IMG/VR virus record: IMGVR_UViG_3300020463_000045
Location: 1-39,501 of that record
DNA: 39,501 nucleotides
Strand: one strand, 5' to 3'
Source of the DNA: a virus
Both the position numbers and the translations under genes were made by a program. The notes under the pieces are model-generated. The model saw nothing but the letters and a program-made list of their open reading frames with translations. It searched no databases and had not been told where the DNA came from. Below, piece by piece: positions 1 through 8,200 of the stretch (its first letter is position 1; each line of letters starts with the position of its first letter).

Positions 1-404
1 ATTTTAAAATAATCAAACTTACTGCTTGCACCAGAAACAGTAGTATCAACAGCTAAAACGCAATGATACCAAGCCCCCACATCTCTAAATACTCTTGTGC
101 TTCGTCTTGCTATTTGAAAATTTGCACCATTCGTATTTACCCATCTTGTCGCAAATTGCATCGTATCATCACTACGAATACGCCATGCAAAAACACCATC
201 ATTACCGTGACCTGCCGCAATAAGCTCGTGGTTAACACCTGTTTTGGCTCTTTTTATCCACATTGAAACGGTAAAGGTTTTTCCATCTCCTGCTGAAGTT
301 ATATTTTTGGTGAGTTTACCTGATTCAAACCTCAAAGATTGAGGGATTACATCGTTGTAAAATTTTCTGACACTGTTATACATCCACGGTTGTTTTGAAA
401 ACAT
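1..404 (-). CDS. LamG/concanavalin-like fibre protein, 5' part only
   Basis: The gene starts at 404 and runs off the left edge, so only about 134 N-terminal residues are visible. The start has a good ribosome site (AGGAG at 416-420), which overlaps the stop region of the upstream gene. The protein opens MFSKQPWMYNS, then PQSLRFESGKLTKN, then a block around TFTVSMWIKRA and WRIRSDDTMQFATRW, and ends near AWYHCVLAVDTT. The pattern of SLRF, SxWIKR and WYHxVLAVDTT is typical of LamG/concanavalin-A-like jelly-roll domains in phage fibres that bind surface sugars. It is the last visible member of the fibre cluster. The function is inferred from the motif pattern; the C-terminal part cannot be judged. 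Confidence 0.75.
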   Translation of the reverse strand, partial: MFSKQPWMYNSVRKFYNDVIPQSLRFESGKLTKNITSAGDGKTFTVSMWIKRAKTGVNHELIAAGHGNDGVFAWRIRSDDTMQFATRWVNTNGANFQIARRSTRVFRDVGAWYHCVLAVDTTVSGASSKFDYFK

Positions 405-418
405 TTTATATTTCTCTC

Positions 419-1054
419 CTATGAGAACGCAAGTTGTGGTGTACCTAGTAGTATCCTTCCAGTGTCAGCAACCATGTAAGGTATTAAATCTGTAGTAACA
501 GTACTTGATAAAGTTATACCAGCCCCTGCTGGAGATTCGTAATCCGTACCACTTAAAGATACAGTACGAGCACTACCACTGTGTATTATTATGATTATGC
601 CTGATTGACCACGAACTTCTGTTGTGGGGTTGACAAGAGAGATATTTCCTGTTAAGGTAAGAATGAAATTTTGATATGTTGTAAAGTCAAGTGTAACATT
701 TCCAGCACCAAAGGATTGCACCAGTGTGTGACCAGCAATGTTTTGTGTTATATTTAATTTAGCAGGCGTTATAGTACCATCGGCAGGAATAACTGAATTC
801 TCAATTGTACCAGAAAGATGAAGAACATAAAAGTTCAATCCACTTGGAACTGCTTGCGACATGGTAAGTGATGTACCATTAACAGTATAGGCATCAATCG
901 GTTCTTGTCTTACGTTACCCACAAAGACAGCAATATTGTTTGCGTCTCCAACTTGTTTTGATAACGTAAATACTGTTGTTGAACCGTTGGGTGTAAACTC
1001 ATCTTTGACGATTGATGCGAAACTAGCATTTGGTGTACTTCCAATATATGGCAT
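419..1054 (-). CDS. Small fibre/adhesin protein with one YIG-type repeat module
   Basis: This is a 211-aa structural protein of the fibre cluster. It opens MPYIGSTPNASFASIVKDEF, the same Met-x-YIG entry seen in the genes at 1405 and 3234. One beta module follows (about residues 18-82): DEFTPNGSTTVFTLS, then VFVGNVRQEPIDAYTVNGTSL, then a turn and FYVLHLSG. The second half (ITPAKLNITQNIAG, then a Val/Ile-rich beta region with five consecutive Ile residues) looks like a fibre or capping domain. It is likely a tail-fibre accessory or trimeric adhesin segment. No catalytic motif is seen. The function is inferred from composition, repeats and position in the late structural operon. Confidence 0.7.
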   Translation of the reverse strand: MPYIGSTPNASFASIVKDEFTPNGSTTVFTLSKQVGDANNIAVFVGNVRQEPIDAYTVNGTSLTMSQAVPSGLNFYVLHLSGTIENSVIPADGTITPAKLNITQNIAGHTLVQSFGAGNVTLDFTTYQNFILTLTGNISLVNPTTEVRGQSGIIIIIHSGSARTVSLSGTDYESPAGAGITLSSTVTTDLIPYMVADTGRILLGTPQLAFS

Positions 1055-1064
1055 CCATTGTCTC

Positions 1065-1400
1065 CTATGTGATTTGCATTACACCTAGAACTGCATCAAT
1101 TGCTGACCCTGTTCCAGCTTTAAGTTTGAGTATATCTCCTGCTTCCAAAATATATTTTTGACCAGCAAATAGTTCAAGTGTTGTATTTGCTGGGATGGAG
1201 ACATTCTCTAAAAGTTGTCTGGTTGCATTTGAGTCTGAACTGTCTGTAAACTGACACTGTATAGTCACCGCAGTTGTAGTTTTATTTGCGAGAGACAAAC
1301 CCAATACAACAGTAGTTGTTGCGCCAGGAGTCGTATACAGTGTAGAATACGAACCGTTAGCAACATTTGCGACTGAAGCGTTTTTAAATGTGTTTGCCAT
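1065..1400 (-). CDS. Small beta-rich structural protein, short paralogue of the gene at 4006
   Basis: A 111-aa protein opening MANTFKNASVANVANG. Its C-terminal half reads SIPANTTLELFAGQKYILEAG and ends DAVLGVMQIT. The gene at 4006-4608 has the same plan: MANNFVNG at the N terminus, LPSGSTLKIVAGQKIVLNSN, then VIAGVLQEVT at the end. Together they form a small paralogous family of virion proteins, and this is the minimal version. The fold looks like an all-beta sandwich and may be a fibre-associated or decoration protein. It lies between two YIG-module proteins with short intergenic gaps. The role is not known beyond probable virion component. Confidence 0.7.
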   Translation of the reverse strand: MANTFKNASVANVANGSYSTLYTTPGATTTVVLGLSLANKTTTAVTIQCQFTDSSDSNATRQLLENVSIPANTTLELFAGQKYILEAGDILKLKAGTGSAIDAVLGVMQIT

Positions 1401-1404
1401 ATTC

Positions 1405-2013
1405 CTATCCTAAAGCGATTGCTAATGCTGTTGCATCATCTGCTGGGTCAAAACTCATCTGTGTTAACCCAATAGAATTGTTTGCAACAGTATTTAGTGT
1501 GTTGGCACGTGCCAATTGTGTTACTTGTATATTGTTAGTTCCAGAAGGCGGAGCACTTGAAAATACAATATTAGAACCAGATACAGTATATGCAAGACCA
1601 GAACCATTTCTCTGATAAACATTGTCAACAAATACAATAAAGTTTTCTGGCCCAGTTGTAACTGGTGTCTGTGTCAATGCAAATGATGTTGCTGAACCGT
1701 CTCCACTGAACTGGTCAAAGTGTGGTGAAGATAGAACTGGTTGACCTGTAAGCAACTGTCTACCCAAGTATACGATAAAGATTCTTGCACCGTTTGTTGG
1801 AACACCAGCAAAATTAATTTGTGGTTGAGCAGATGACAATCTAATTGAAAATGCTTCTTCAGGCTCTTGCACAATACCGTCAAGAGATACCAACAACTGA
1901 CCTGCTTGACCAACTGGATAGTCAAGATTAAAAGTCGTAGTAACACCGTCACCAGTTAATAACTGTTTTTCAAATGCACCGTAGCCTGGTTCTAATCCAA
2001 TATATGAAGTCAT
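1405..2013 (-). CDS. Fibre/adhesin protein with two YIG-type repeat modules
   Basis: A 202-aa structural protein opening MTSYIGLEPGYGAFEKQLL. Two copies of the beta module are visible. The first (about residues 17-85) contains TGDGVTTTFNLDYPVG, LLVSLDGIVQEPEEAF and IFIVYLG. The second (about 98-168) contains FSGDGSATSFALTQTPV, FIVFVDNVYQRN, AYTVSGSNIVFSSAPPSG and IQVTQLA. The tail ends ALAIALG, like the VSIALG end of the protein at 4621. The repeats suggest an elongated adhesin. A late-promoter-like CTAAATAC lies just upstream at 2031-2038, so this gene may begin its own late transcript. The receptor is unknown. Confidence 0.72.
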   Translation of the reverse strand: MTSYIGLEPGYGAFEKQLLTGDGVTTTFNLDYPVGQAGQLLVSLDGIVQEPEEAFSIRLSSAQPQINFAGVPTNGARIFIVYLGRQLLTGQPVLSSPHFDQFSGDGSATSFALTQTPVTTGPENFIVFVDNVYQRNGSGLAYTVSGSNIVFSSAPPSGTNNIQVTQLARANTLNTVANNSIGLTQMSFDPADDATALAIALG

Positions 2014-2030
2014 TTACTTTCCCTATAACA

Positions 2031-2038
2031 GTATTTAG
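2031..2038 (-). promoter_or_regulatory. Candidate T4-type late promoter (CTAAATAC)
   Basis: On the minus strand the sequence reads TACTAAATACTG, 17 bases before the ATG at 2013 and overlapping the TAA stop of the upstream gene. It resembles the CTAAATA variant of the T4/cyanophage late -10 box seen more clearly before gp25 and gp48. It could partly be chance, since TAA stops in AT-rich sequence generate such strings. Confidence 0.35.
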
Positions 2039-3234
2039 TACAGCATTGCAACACCAAGTACCTTGGTTATCTTACTACCATCTGCTTGATTTGCAAAATT
2101 AATTCTATATTTGCATTGTGTTCCAGCAGTAACAGTTACTTTATTACTCTTTGCAACCTTAATATTACTTGACAGATTTGGTGCAGCAGAAAGAGTTACC
2201 GTTGTAAAGTTACTACCATTGTTTGCACTAAGAGCACCAACCAAATCAGTATTCAGTGATGCAGTACCACTAGTATCTTCATACATAACAACCATACTCA
2301 TTTGAGTTGTACTTGAAGAAGCAGTCTGTGCAGTTGATACAAAGTTACCAGTAGCATTACGAGCAGTTGTTGTTTTCGTTCCTGCCTTCAATGCGATTTG
2401 CCAACTATTACCACTATCTCTCCAAAATGACATAAACCAACCTACTGTTGTTGCAGTCGTTGATGTAAAGCTACCACCTTGGTATGTACCACCAGCACCG
2501 TAAAATGCTGTTGACTCGTTCTCATAACTTCCGTTTTCATCTAAATCATCAAATGATGTAATAATATTTTGGTTACCAACACCTGTTCTACCATCCCATA
2601 TCCACTTAAATCTGTCACCAACATCATTATTAGCATTAGCATGAACTCTTTGACCACCAGCAGTAAATTGATTTCCAGTATAATCAAATCCACTTTGTTC
2701 GTTATTTTTATTTACCATGAAAATCCAACCTGGGCCTCCACCACCAGCTTTTCTTTGAATTTGAAATTCAAATTCATACTTTGCATTTGCAGTTTCAGAG
2801 GTTGTGGTACGACAATGACCACTACCAGTTGCAGTTGATTGAGCAGCTTTTGCACTGCCGTTAACAGTATAACCTAAAGTATTATCACCAGTTACATCAA
2901 TACTACCACTCCAAGTTTCGTCTGCAAAAACATTATATTCTGCTACTGAATCAGCAAGTGATTCAATCTTTTCATCCGTGCCTCTTTGACAACTTGTAAA
3001 TGTGGCAATATCATTTGCATCTTGATATTGGTCAACAAAAGAATTAGGTAATTCTAATGCACTTCTATTATCTGTTTGAATAGCATCAAAGGCAACAAGA
3101 GCAAGGTCTTGTTTTACAGGAGTCAAATCTGTTGGAGTAACGTGTTGTGTAACACTAGATTGAGTTATCTTAGCATCTGGAACAGTAGCACTATTATTAA
3201 GAAGTTCTGCAATATTTTTTGAATTACTTGCCAT
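2035..3234 (-). CDS. Tail-fibre-like protein, paralogue of the fibre at 13280
   Basis: A 399-aa protein rich in Ser, Thr, Asn and Gly. The N terminus (MASNSKNIAELLNNS, then VPDAKITQSSV) matches marine phage fibres that start with a helix followed by an AKI-type linker. The middle contains WSGSIDVTGDNTLGYTVNG and a Gly/Trp-rich region (GGGGPGWIFMVNK, FKWIWDGRTG) like a lectin-type beta sandwich. The last 80 residues (NNGSNFTTVTLSAAP to TKVLGVAMLY) parallel the end of the protein at 13280 (NNGSNFSAITMTESA to LHGYSLLYK), so the two fibres share a C-terminal domain. It is probably a fibre or adhesin attached to the baseplate. There is no enzymatic motif. The start overlaps the stop of the 3234 gene by one base. 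Confidence 0.72.
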   Translation of the reverse strand: MASNSKNIAELLNNSATVPDAKITQSSVTQHVTPTDLTPVKQDLALVAFDAIQTDNRSALELPNSFVDQYQDANDIATFTSCQRGTDEKIESLADSVAEYNVFADETWSGSIDVTGDNTLGYTVNGSAKAAQSTATGSGHCRTTTSETANAKYEFEFQIQRKAGGGGPGWIFMVNKNNEQSGFDYTGNQFTAGGQRVHANANNDVGDRFKWIWDGRTGVGNQNIITSFDDLDENGSYENESTAFYGAGGTYQGGSFTSTTATTVGWFMSFWRDSGNSWQIALKAGTKTTTARNATGNFVSTAQTASSSTTQMSMVVMYEDTSGTASLNTDLVGALSANNGSNFTTVTLSAAPNLSSNIKVAKSNKVTVTAGTQCKYRINFANQADGSKITKVLGVAMLY

Positions 3235-4004
3235 TATCCTTGATACCTCACCATTATGTTTGAATTATTTAGTGGAGTAAAAGTAAACGTCAAAGTGACA
3301 CCACTAATACCATAGTCCGTTGTTGGTTTCATACAAACACCATTATAGAATACAAATGCACTGTTCACTGGAACTGTCTGAGACAAGGTAAATGCAGTTG
3401 CTGAACCATCACCTGTAAAATTATCTAATACAAAATCTATGCCTCTTCTTACCACTGTACGAAGACCAAGATGTTTTACTTCAATTTCTGCACTTGCAGC
3501 AGGAGCAGATGTAAATGTTAAAGTCGTACCAGATACCCCATAGTTTGTTGATGACTTCTGAAGAATACCATCAACGAATACCATTTCAGTACCACCAGTT
3601 GGTGCCTCACTCATTGTGAATTGAGTTGCTGAACCATTACCAGTAAATACGTCTGTAGTAAAAGATTTTAACTGTGGTGCAAGTTGATTAAGACCAACTG
3701 AACCCTGTGGTACACTTCTTTGAACAGTTGCAAAACCATGATGTACAACATAAATCTTTTCACCATTACTTGGAGCACCAGAGAACTTTAAAATCTTTCC
3801 TTGTGAGTTTCCGTCTGGTTCAATTGTATATGCTGTAGTTGGTTCTTGAACAATGTTTGATACCACAACCATAACATTGTCTTCATTAGCACCAGGCACT
3901 TCATTAGTTAAAGTGAACTGTGTGGCAGAACCATCTCCCACAAAATCCTCTTTGAGAAAAGCAGGATTTAATTGATTTTGAACCGTAACTCCAATATATG
4001 CCAT
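3234..4004 (-). CDS. Fibre/adhesin protein with three YIG-type repeat modules
   Basis: A 256-aa protein opening MAYIGVTVQNQLNPAFLKED. Three tandem modules are visible at about residues 19-90, 112-175 and 190-255. Each starts with an aspartate/phenylalanine plus GDGSATQFTL-type strand, followed by a VFVDGIxQ-type strand, a YxVSGTTLTF strand and a closing hydrophobic strand (YVVHHG, IEVKHLG, IMVRYQG). This is the longest member of a one-, two- and three-module series with the genes at 419 and 1405. Such arrays are usual in marine phage fibre accessory proteins. The function as adhesin or connector is inferred. The gene abuts both neighbours. Confidence 0.75.
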   Translation of the reverse strand: MAYIGVTVQNQLNPAFLKEDFVGDGSATQFTLTNEVPGANEDNVMVVVSNIVQEPTTAYTIEPDGNSQGKILKFSGAPSNGEKIYVVHHGFATVQRSVPQGSVGLNQLAPQLKSFTTDVFTGNGSATQFTMSEAPTGGTEMVFVDGILQKSSTNYGVSGTTLTFTSAPAASAEIEVKHLGLRTVVRRGIDFVLDNFTGDGSATAFTLSQTVPVNSAFVFYNGVCMKPTTDYGISGVTLTFTFTPLNNSNIMVRYQG

Positions 4005-4005
4005 T

Positions 4006-4608
4006 TTACGTTACTTCCTGTAGAACACCAGCAATTACGTCCACTGTACCAAGACTTGCGTATACGAGGACTTTATCATTTGAATTTAAAACAATCTTCT
4101 GACCAGCAACAATCTTTAGTGTAGAGCCAGAAGGAAGAGGAGCATCTTTCACCACATGATATGCCTTGAAGATTAAAATTGTACCAGATGCTGAACCGTT
4201 TGCTGCGCCAGAGTTTTGTGCGTATGTAAAAGTTGTTGTACTTGGAACAGATGCAACTTTATATACACCATTAACAAAGTTAGTTGTAGAACCTGTTACA
4301 CTAACATACATACCAACTTTCAATCCGTGTGCAGATGCAGTTGTTACAGTTGCCACATCTGAAGAGGATGCAACACTGGATACTGTTCCTAATGTTGCAC
4401 TTGTATCTTGCACGAATGCAGTTACCGCACAACCAGCAGTACCAGTATTAGCAGCATCCAACTCAATCAAAATTGAGTTTACTCCACTTGAACCGTTGTT
4501 TGCAGTATAAACTGTTTGCGGCCCAGTAGAAGCATCAGTTGCAACTGATTGATAATTCTCACCAGCAGTTACGATACTTGCGAAACCGTTTACGAAATTA
4601 TTAGCCAT
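4006..4608 (-). CDS. Structural protein paralogous to the 1065 gene, with an inserted beta domain
   Basis: A 200-aa protein. Its N terminus (MANNFVNGFASIVTAG) and C terminus (LPSGSTLKIVAGQKIVLNSN to VIAGVLQEVT) match the 111-aa protein at 1065, but about 75 residues are inserted at roughly 75-150. The insert reads VSSVASSSDVATVTTASAHG, LKVGMYVSVTGSTTNFVNG, then VPSTTTFTYA. This AHGLxVGxxVxVTG and YxVxSVPSTTTFTY pattern is a recognisable beta module found in many phage tail and fibre proteins. The protein is therefore the scaffold of the shorter paralogue carrying an added surface domain. It is probably a virion component; the role is unknown. Confidence 0.72.
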   Translation of the reverse strand: MANNFVNGFASIVTAGENYQSVATDASTGPQTVYTANNGSSGVNSILIELDAANTGTAGCAVTAFVQDTSATLGTVSSVASSSDVATVTTASAHGLKVGMYVSVTGSTTNFVNGVYKVASVPSTTTFTYAQNSGAANGSASGTILIFKAYHVVKDAPLPSGSTLKIVAGQKIVLNSNDKVLVYASLGTVDVIAGVLQEVT

Positions 4609-4620
4609 ATTTTCCTTCCT

Positions 4621-5031
4621 TTAACCTAGTGCAATAGATACTGCAATACTAAAACCTTCAGTGGCAATATTACCACCAGTGTTTGGAAAAGTCAAAGTAA
4701 CGCTATCTGATTTTAATTGTAGACTACCAGTTCCACTATGTTGTATTATACTATTATTAGAGTCATGAAATAGTTGTAAATCATTATGAGTACCGATTTT
4801 AACTCTTTGGGTATTACCATCTGTTGAATCTTGAACACTTAAAATTTGTGGAGTAATAATCCCAGATAGAGAAGCATCAAGTTCTTTGATACCCTCAATT
4901 ACATCTGTGACATTATTACCACCAATGGTAGATGGTAGATTCGCAATATCACCCACATCAACTGCGAGTTCGTTAAATTCTACTCTCCACTCTTCAAACG
5001 TGGCGGCTGCTGGAGTGTTTCTATCTGCCAT
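4621..5031 (-). CDS. Short tail-fibre-like protein
   Basis: A 136-aa protein. The N terminus (MADRNTPAAATFEEWRVEFN, then ELAVDVGDI) is the helical attachment-like segment found at the start of many marine T4-like fibre proteins. The middle carries VKIGTHNDLQLFHDSNNS and IIQHSGTGSLQLKSDSVTL, a repeat type common in long marine phage fibres (the DLQLFHD motif). The protein is short compared with those fibres, and it ends VSIALG. It may be a truncated fibre, or a baseplate-proximal piece that assembles with the next gene products. Its ATG lies 11 bases inside the end of the coiled-coil gene, suggesting coupled translation. Confidence 0.68.
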   Translation of the reverse strand: MADRNTPAAATFEEWRVEFNELAVDVGDIANLPSTIGGNNVTDVIEGIKELDASLSGIITPQILSVQDSTDGNTQRVKIGTHNDLQLFHDSNNSIIQHSGTGSLQLKSDSVTLTFPNTGGNIATEGFSIAVSIALG

Positions 5032-5254
5032 CTTTTTCTACCAATTGCAACAGGAGACTTTTTATCTCATGCATTTCTGACTTTAAAGTATTTATCTCTC
5101 TTGTTGCATCCCTTAATTCATCTTTTGCTTTTTGTGCGTTTTGTGACCTTTCGACTGCAGCAATGTACGCATACCTATTTGTATTCACGATTGCTTTAGA
5201 CCCCATATCTCTAACGAGGTGTTCGTGTCCTTCTACTTTTAGATATTCACTCAT
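5021..5254 (-). CDS. Small coiled-coil protein of the baseplate/fibre operon
   Basis: A 77-aa protein that begins MSEYLKVEGHEHLVRDMGSK followed by AIVNTN, then a charged helix of about 45 residues with heptad-like hydrophobics ending SLLLQLVEKDGR. A short protein with a YLKVEGHxxLVRD opening followed by a coiled coil is common among T4-like marine phages near baseplate genes. I know no established function. The Lys/Glu-rich helix suggests it trimerises or binds a helical partner. It begins at the stop of the 2127-aa gene (one-base overlap) and its own stop overlaps the next start. Confidence 0.7.
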   Translation of the reverse strand: MSEYLKVEGHEHLVRDMGSKAIVNTNRYAYIAAVERSQNAQKAKDELRDATREINTLKSEMHEIKSLLLQLVEKDGR

Positions 5255-8200
5255 TACGTTGCCAGTGCGATTGCTCGCAAGTCCTTCAGTCTTGGTGGTT
5301 CAGAAGAATTAATTCCTTGCATTCTAATTTTGATTGCAAATGCAATAAATTCTTCAAGGTCATTTTGTGTGTACTCGTACTCAATGAAGTCATCTCTTGT
5401 AGTTGATTCATTAACAGGTACATCTGGCCCACCAGTTGTATTGAAAAATCTCCAACCAATTTCATCAAAATCTGAAGCATCATCTGAACGAAGTATCTTA
5501 TACATAACTTGTATTTCTGCACCAGAAAATCTTACTGCACTATGTAAAACTCTAATTGCGGTAGCAGGATTTTCTAATGTAACTTTCTTTGTGCAATAGA
5601 CTGCTTCATTACTATCACCATCTGGTTCAGTTGGAGCAACAAAATCTGTAGTTGGGAATATATTAGACGAACTATCAATATTGTTTAATCTATTAGTAAA
5701 TGCTACAATTGATTTTTTATCTAAATCAATAATTGGTGATAGATTTTCTTTTGTTGTTGTCAAATTAAAATCTAAGAAAAGTGATTTACTACCAGCAAGT
5801 TCATTTGTCTCATTGATTTGTGATGCAACTAATTTAGGATTATTAAAGAAGAAATTCTCTCCAAGAGTTATAATTTCTTTACTCTGTGCATTTAGAGCAG
5901 CGGTACTATAAGATGATTGAGTACCACTTGGTGATGTACCAGTTGTTGCACGAATTTCAGTAACGATAGAAGTGTCTGGATGTTCAATCACTGGAATAAG
6001 AGTTTGCATACCATCAATCATATTATTTTCTGTTGCAGTTATGTTTAGACCACCAGATGTGCTATCGGTATCGGATGCACTAGTTGTTGTAATAACATAA
6101 CTATCAATACCAATCTCTGAAATTGATGTGTGTGTTTTGTTGATTTCTGTCAGAGGTACATCATTGATTTGATATAGTTCAACCGTTGCACCATTAGAGT
6201 GGGCCGCAGCAGTTGTACTGTCTTGTCCTCTTGCAAGTGATGAGACACCTGTACCAGAAATCGTACCTGTCATGATTTCATCACCAATCTTTAAATGAAT
6301 ACTTCCAGAAGTTGCACTTGATGGGAATGCACTAACACTGGCAAGAGTAAGAGATGTTGCACTATTTGTAATTGCACCATTTAGTGTAGTTGTAATACCA
6401 GAAGACGCACCAGCAATAGTTACGTTACTATCTACATCATACATATGATGGTCACGATGTGTAACTTTAACCTTCTTGTTTAAGTTTGCAGTGGACGAAG
6501 AGAAGAACTGCAATGGGTCATTCTCAAGTTCTTTAACTGGTAGAACATCATTAACCAATGTTAACTGACCATTTACCCCTGTGCTGAATGACGCACGATA
6601 AAGTGTAAACTTCAAGTCTTCAAAGTCATATGCTGTCCATGTTGAGTTATTCTGTGATTTGAAGAGAACACCAAGATATGGTTGTTCTGAAACCATACGA
6701 GAACCACCCACATCTAGTTCACCCATTCTAGAAATCCATGCAAGGTATTTATCCGAATCTGTCTGTAAAACAATTGCAACTTCAACACCATTCTTCACAT
6801 ATACTGGTGCGTCAAAAACAAATGTAGTTGCAACAGAGGCATCAGCAGATACGTTAACCTGTGCCGGTGAAAAAGTTACTGACCCAAATGGGAGAACCTT
6901 TGTGGTTGGATATCCATTTTGCATTTCACGAATTTGACAAGTAACTGGAATACTCTCATCCTTTTGCGAAAAGAAAACGTCAATCTTGGTAAGATACTCA
7001 CCACCTTCTGCTTGAGGCATAATTGATTGTGCTAGCGGATCCCACCATCCAGTAACCTCATCTCTAGTCGTTTGATTCGTTGTAAGAGTTCTTTGGTCAC
7101 GAACAGAAGTTCTAATAACGTCTGCATTCCTAGTTGCAATAATTGTTTCTTGTAATGTGTTCAAAATACCTGTTGCAGAATATGTTGCCTGTGCAAATGA
7201 TTCTGGTTCTGGATTTGTTTCATTTGTATCAGAAGTTGTAAGTCTGAATACTCTTTCACCAGTTCTAAATCTTACATTTCCTCTTGTGTTTGGATTAGGA
7301 ATTTGGAATACACCAGACACAGCACCATTTGCAGATGTTACAAGATTACCACCAAGTGAACCACCTGCTGGGGTTACTAATGAGGACACGTTTGTTTTAT
7401 CAAAGAATGGATAAACTCTCATGAGAGGTTTCATACCAGTTACAGAGAACGATACGTTTCTTGCACGAATGAATGGTATAAGTGCTCTTGATACTATTCT
7501 ATCACCCTGTGACTCCCTATCAACACGAGGCACAACTCTTGTGTTGACACCAGTTCTAGATTGTCTGCTTCGTCTTGCAGTTTCCGTTCTTGTAATAACC
7601 GCACGACCAGGCACAGAACGTGATGCAGCAGATGTAAAGGAATGGTCACGAAATGTTCTAGTTGTAGTTGATACACCAGACCATTGAGTTTGCCATGCGT
7701 TCCAAACTGTACCAAGCGCATTTCCAACTTGTGCAAGGATAGTATCAAAGTTACCTTCACGATTAATAATTAATGCTGGTACTCTTTCTGTTTCAAACCA
7801 TTCATCACCAGATGGTGAAAGTTTACAAATGCCTGTCCAAGTAAAATTTAGAACAGGGTTAAGATTTTCAACTCTTGTGGCATATGGTTGTTGGACTGCA
7901 ACAATTTCAGTGTATGGGAGAGTTATTATATCTCCTGTCTTACGATAGTTATCATTAGTTCTTTGTGCATCTGTAGTATTTTCCTCTATAAGGTCAACAC
8001 CCTTCATCTTATATTGTGGACGAAGCTCACCCTCTTCCATATCCATAGAGTTTCTATAGTCTGGATGTTGAACATCACCTGTAGAGTGGCCTTTAAAATT
8101 ATCTACAAGAAAACCAGATTTAAATCTATTCAGTCCATTAGAATCTAAAACTTCAAGAGACTGTGTTTCTGATTCTAATAGGTTTAATGCCGTATAATAC

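Noticed and set aside
391-403. A copy of the TGTTnTnAnAACA palindrome in the fibre gene start
   Set aside because: No -35 or -10 lies around it and it is within the first codons of a late gene, so it is likely chance. It does show the motif alone is not specific.
5286-5522. Many 60-120 codon frames opposite or inside large structural genes
   Set aside because: They shadow long, clearly coding frames (gp6, gp8, the 2127-aa gene and fibres), lack ribosome sites and have odd compositions.
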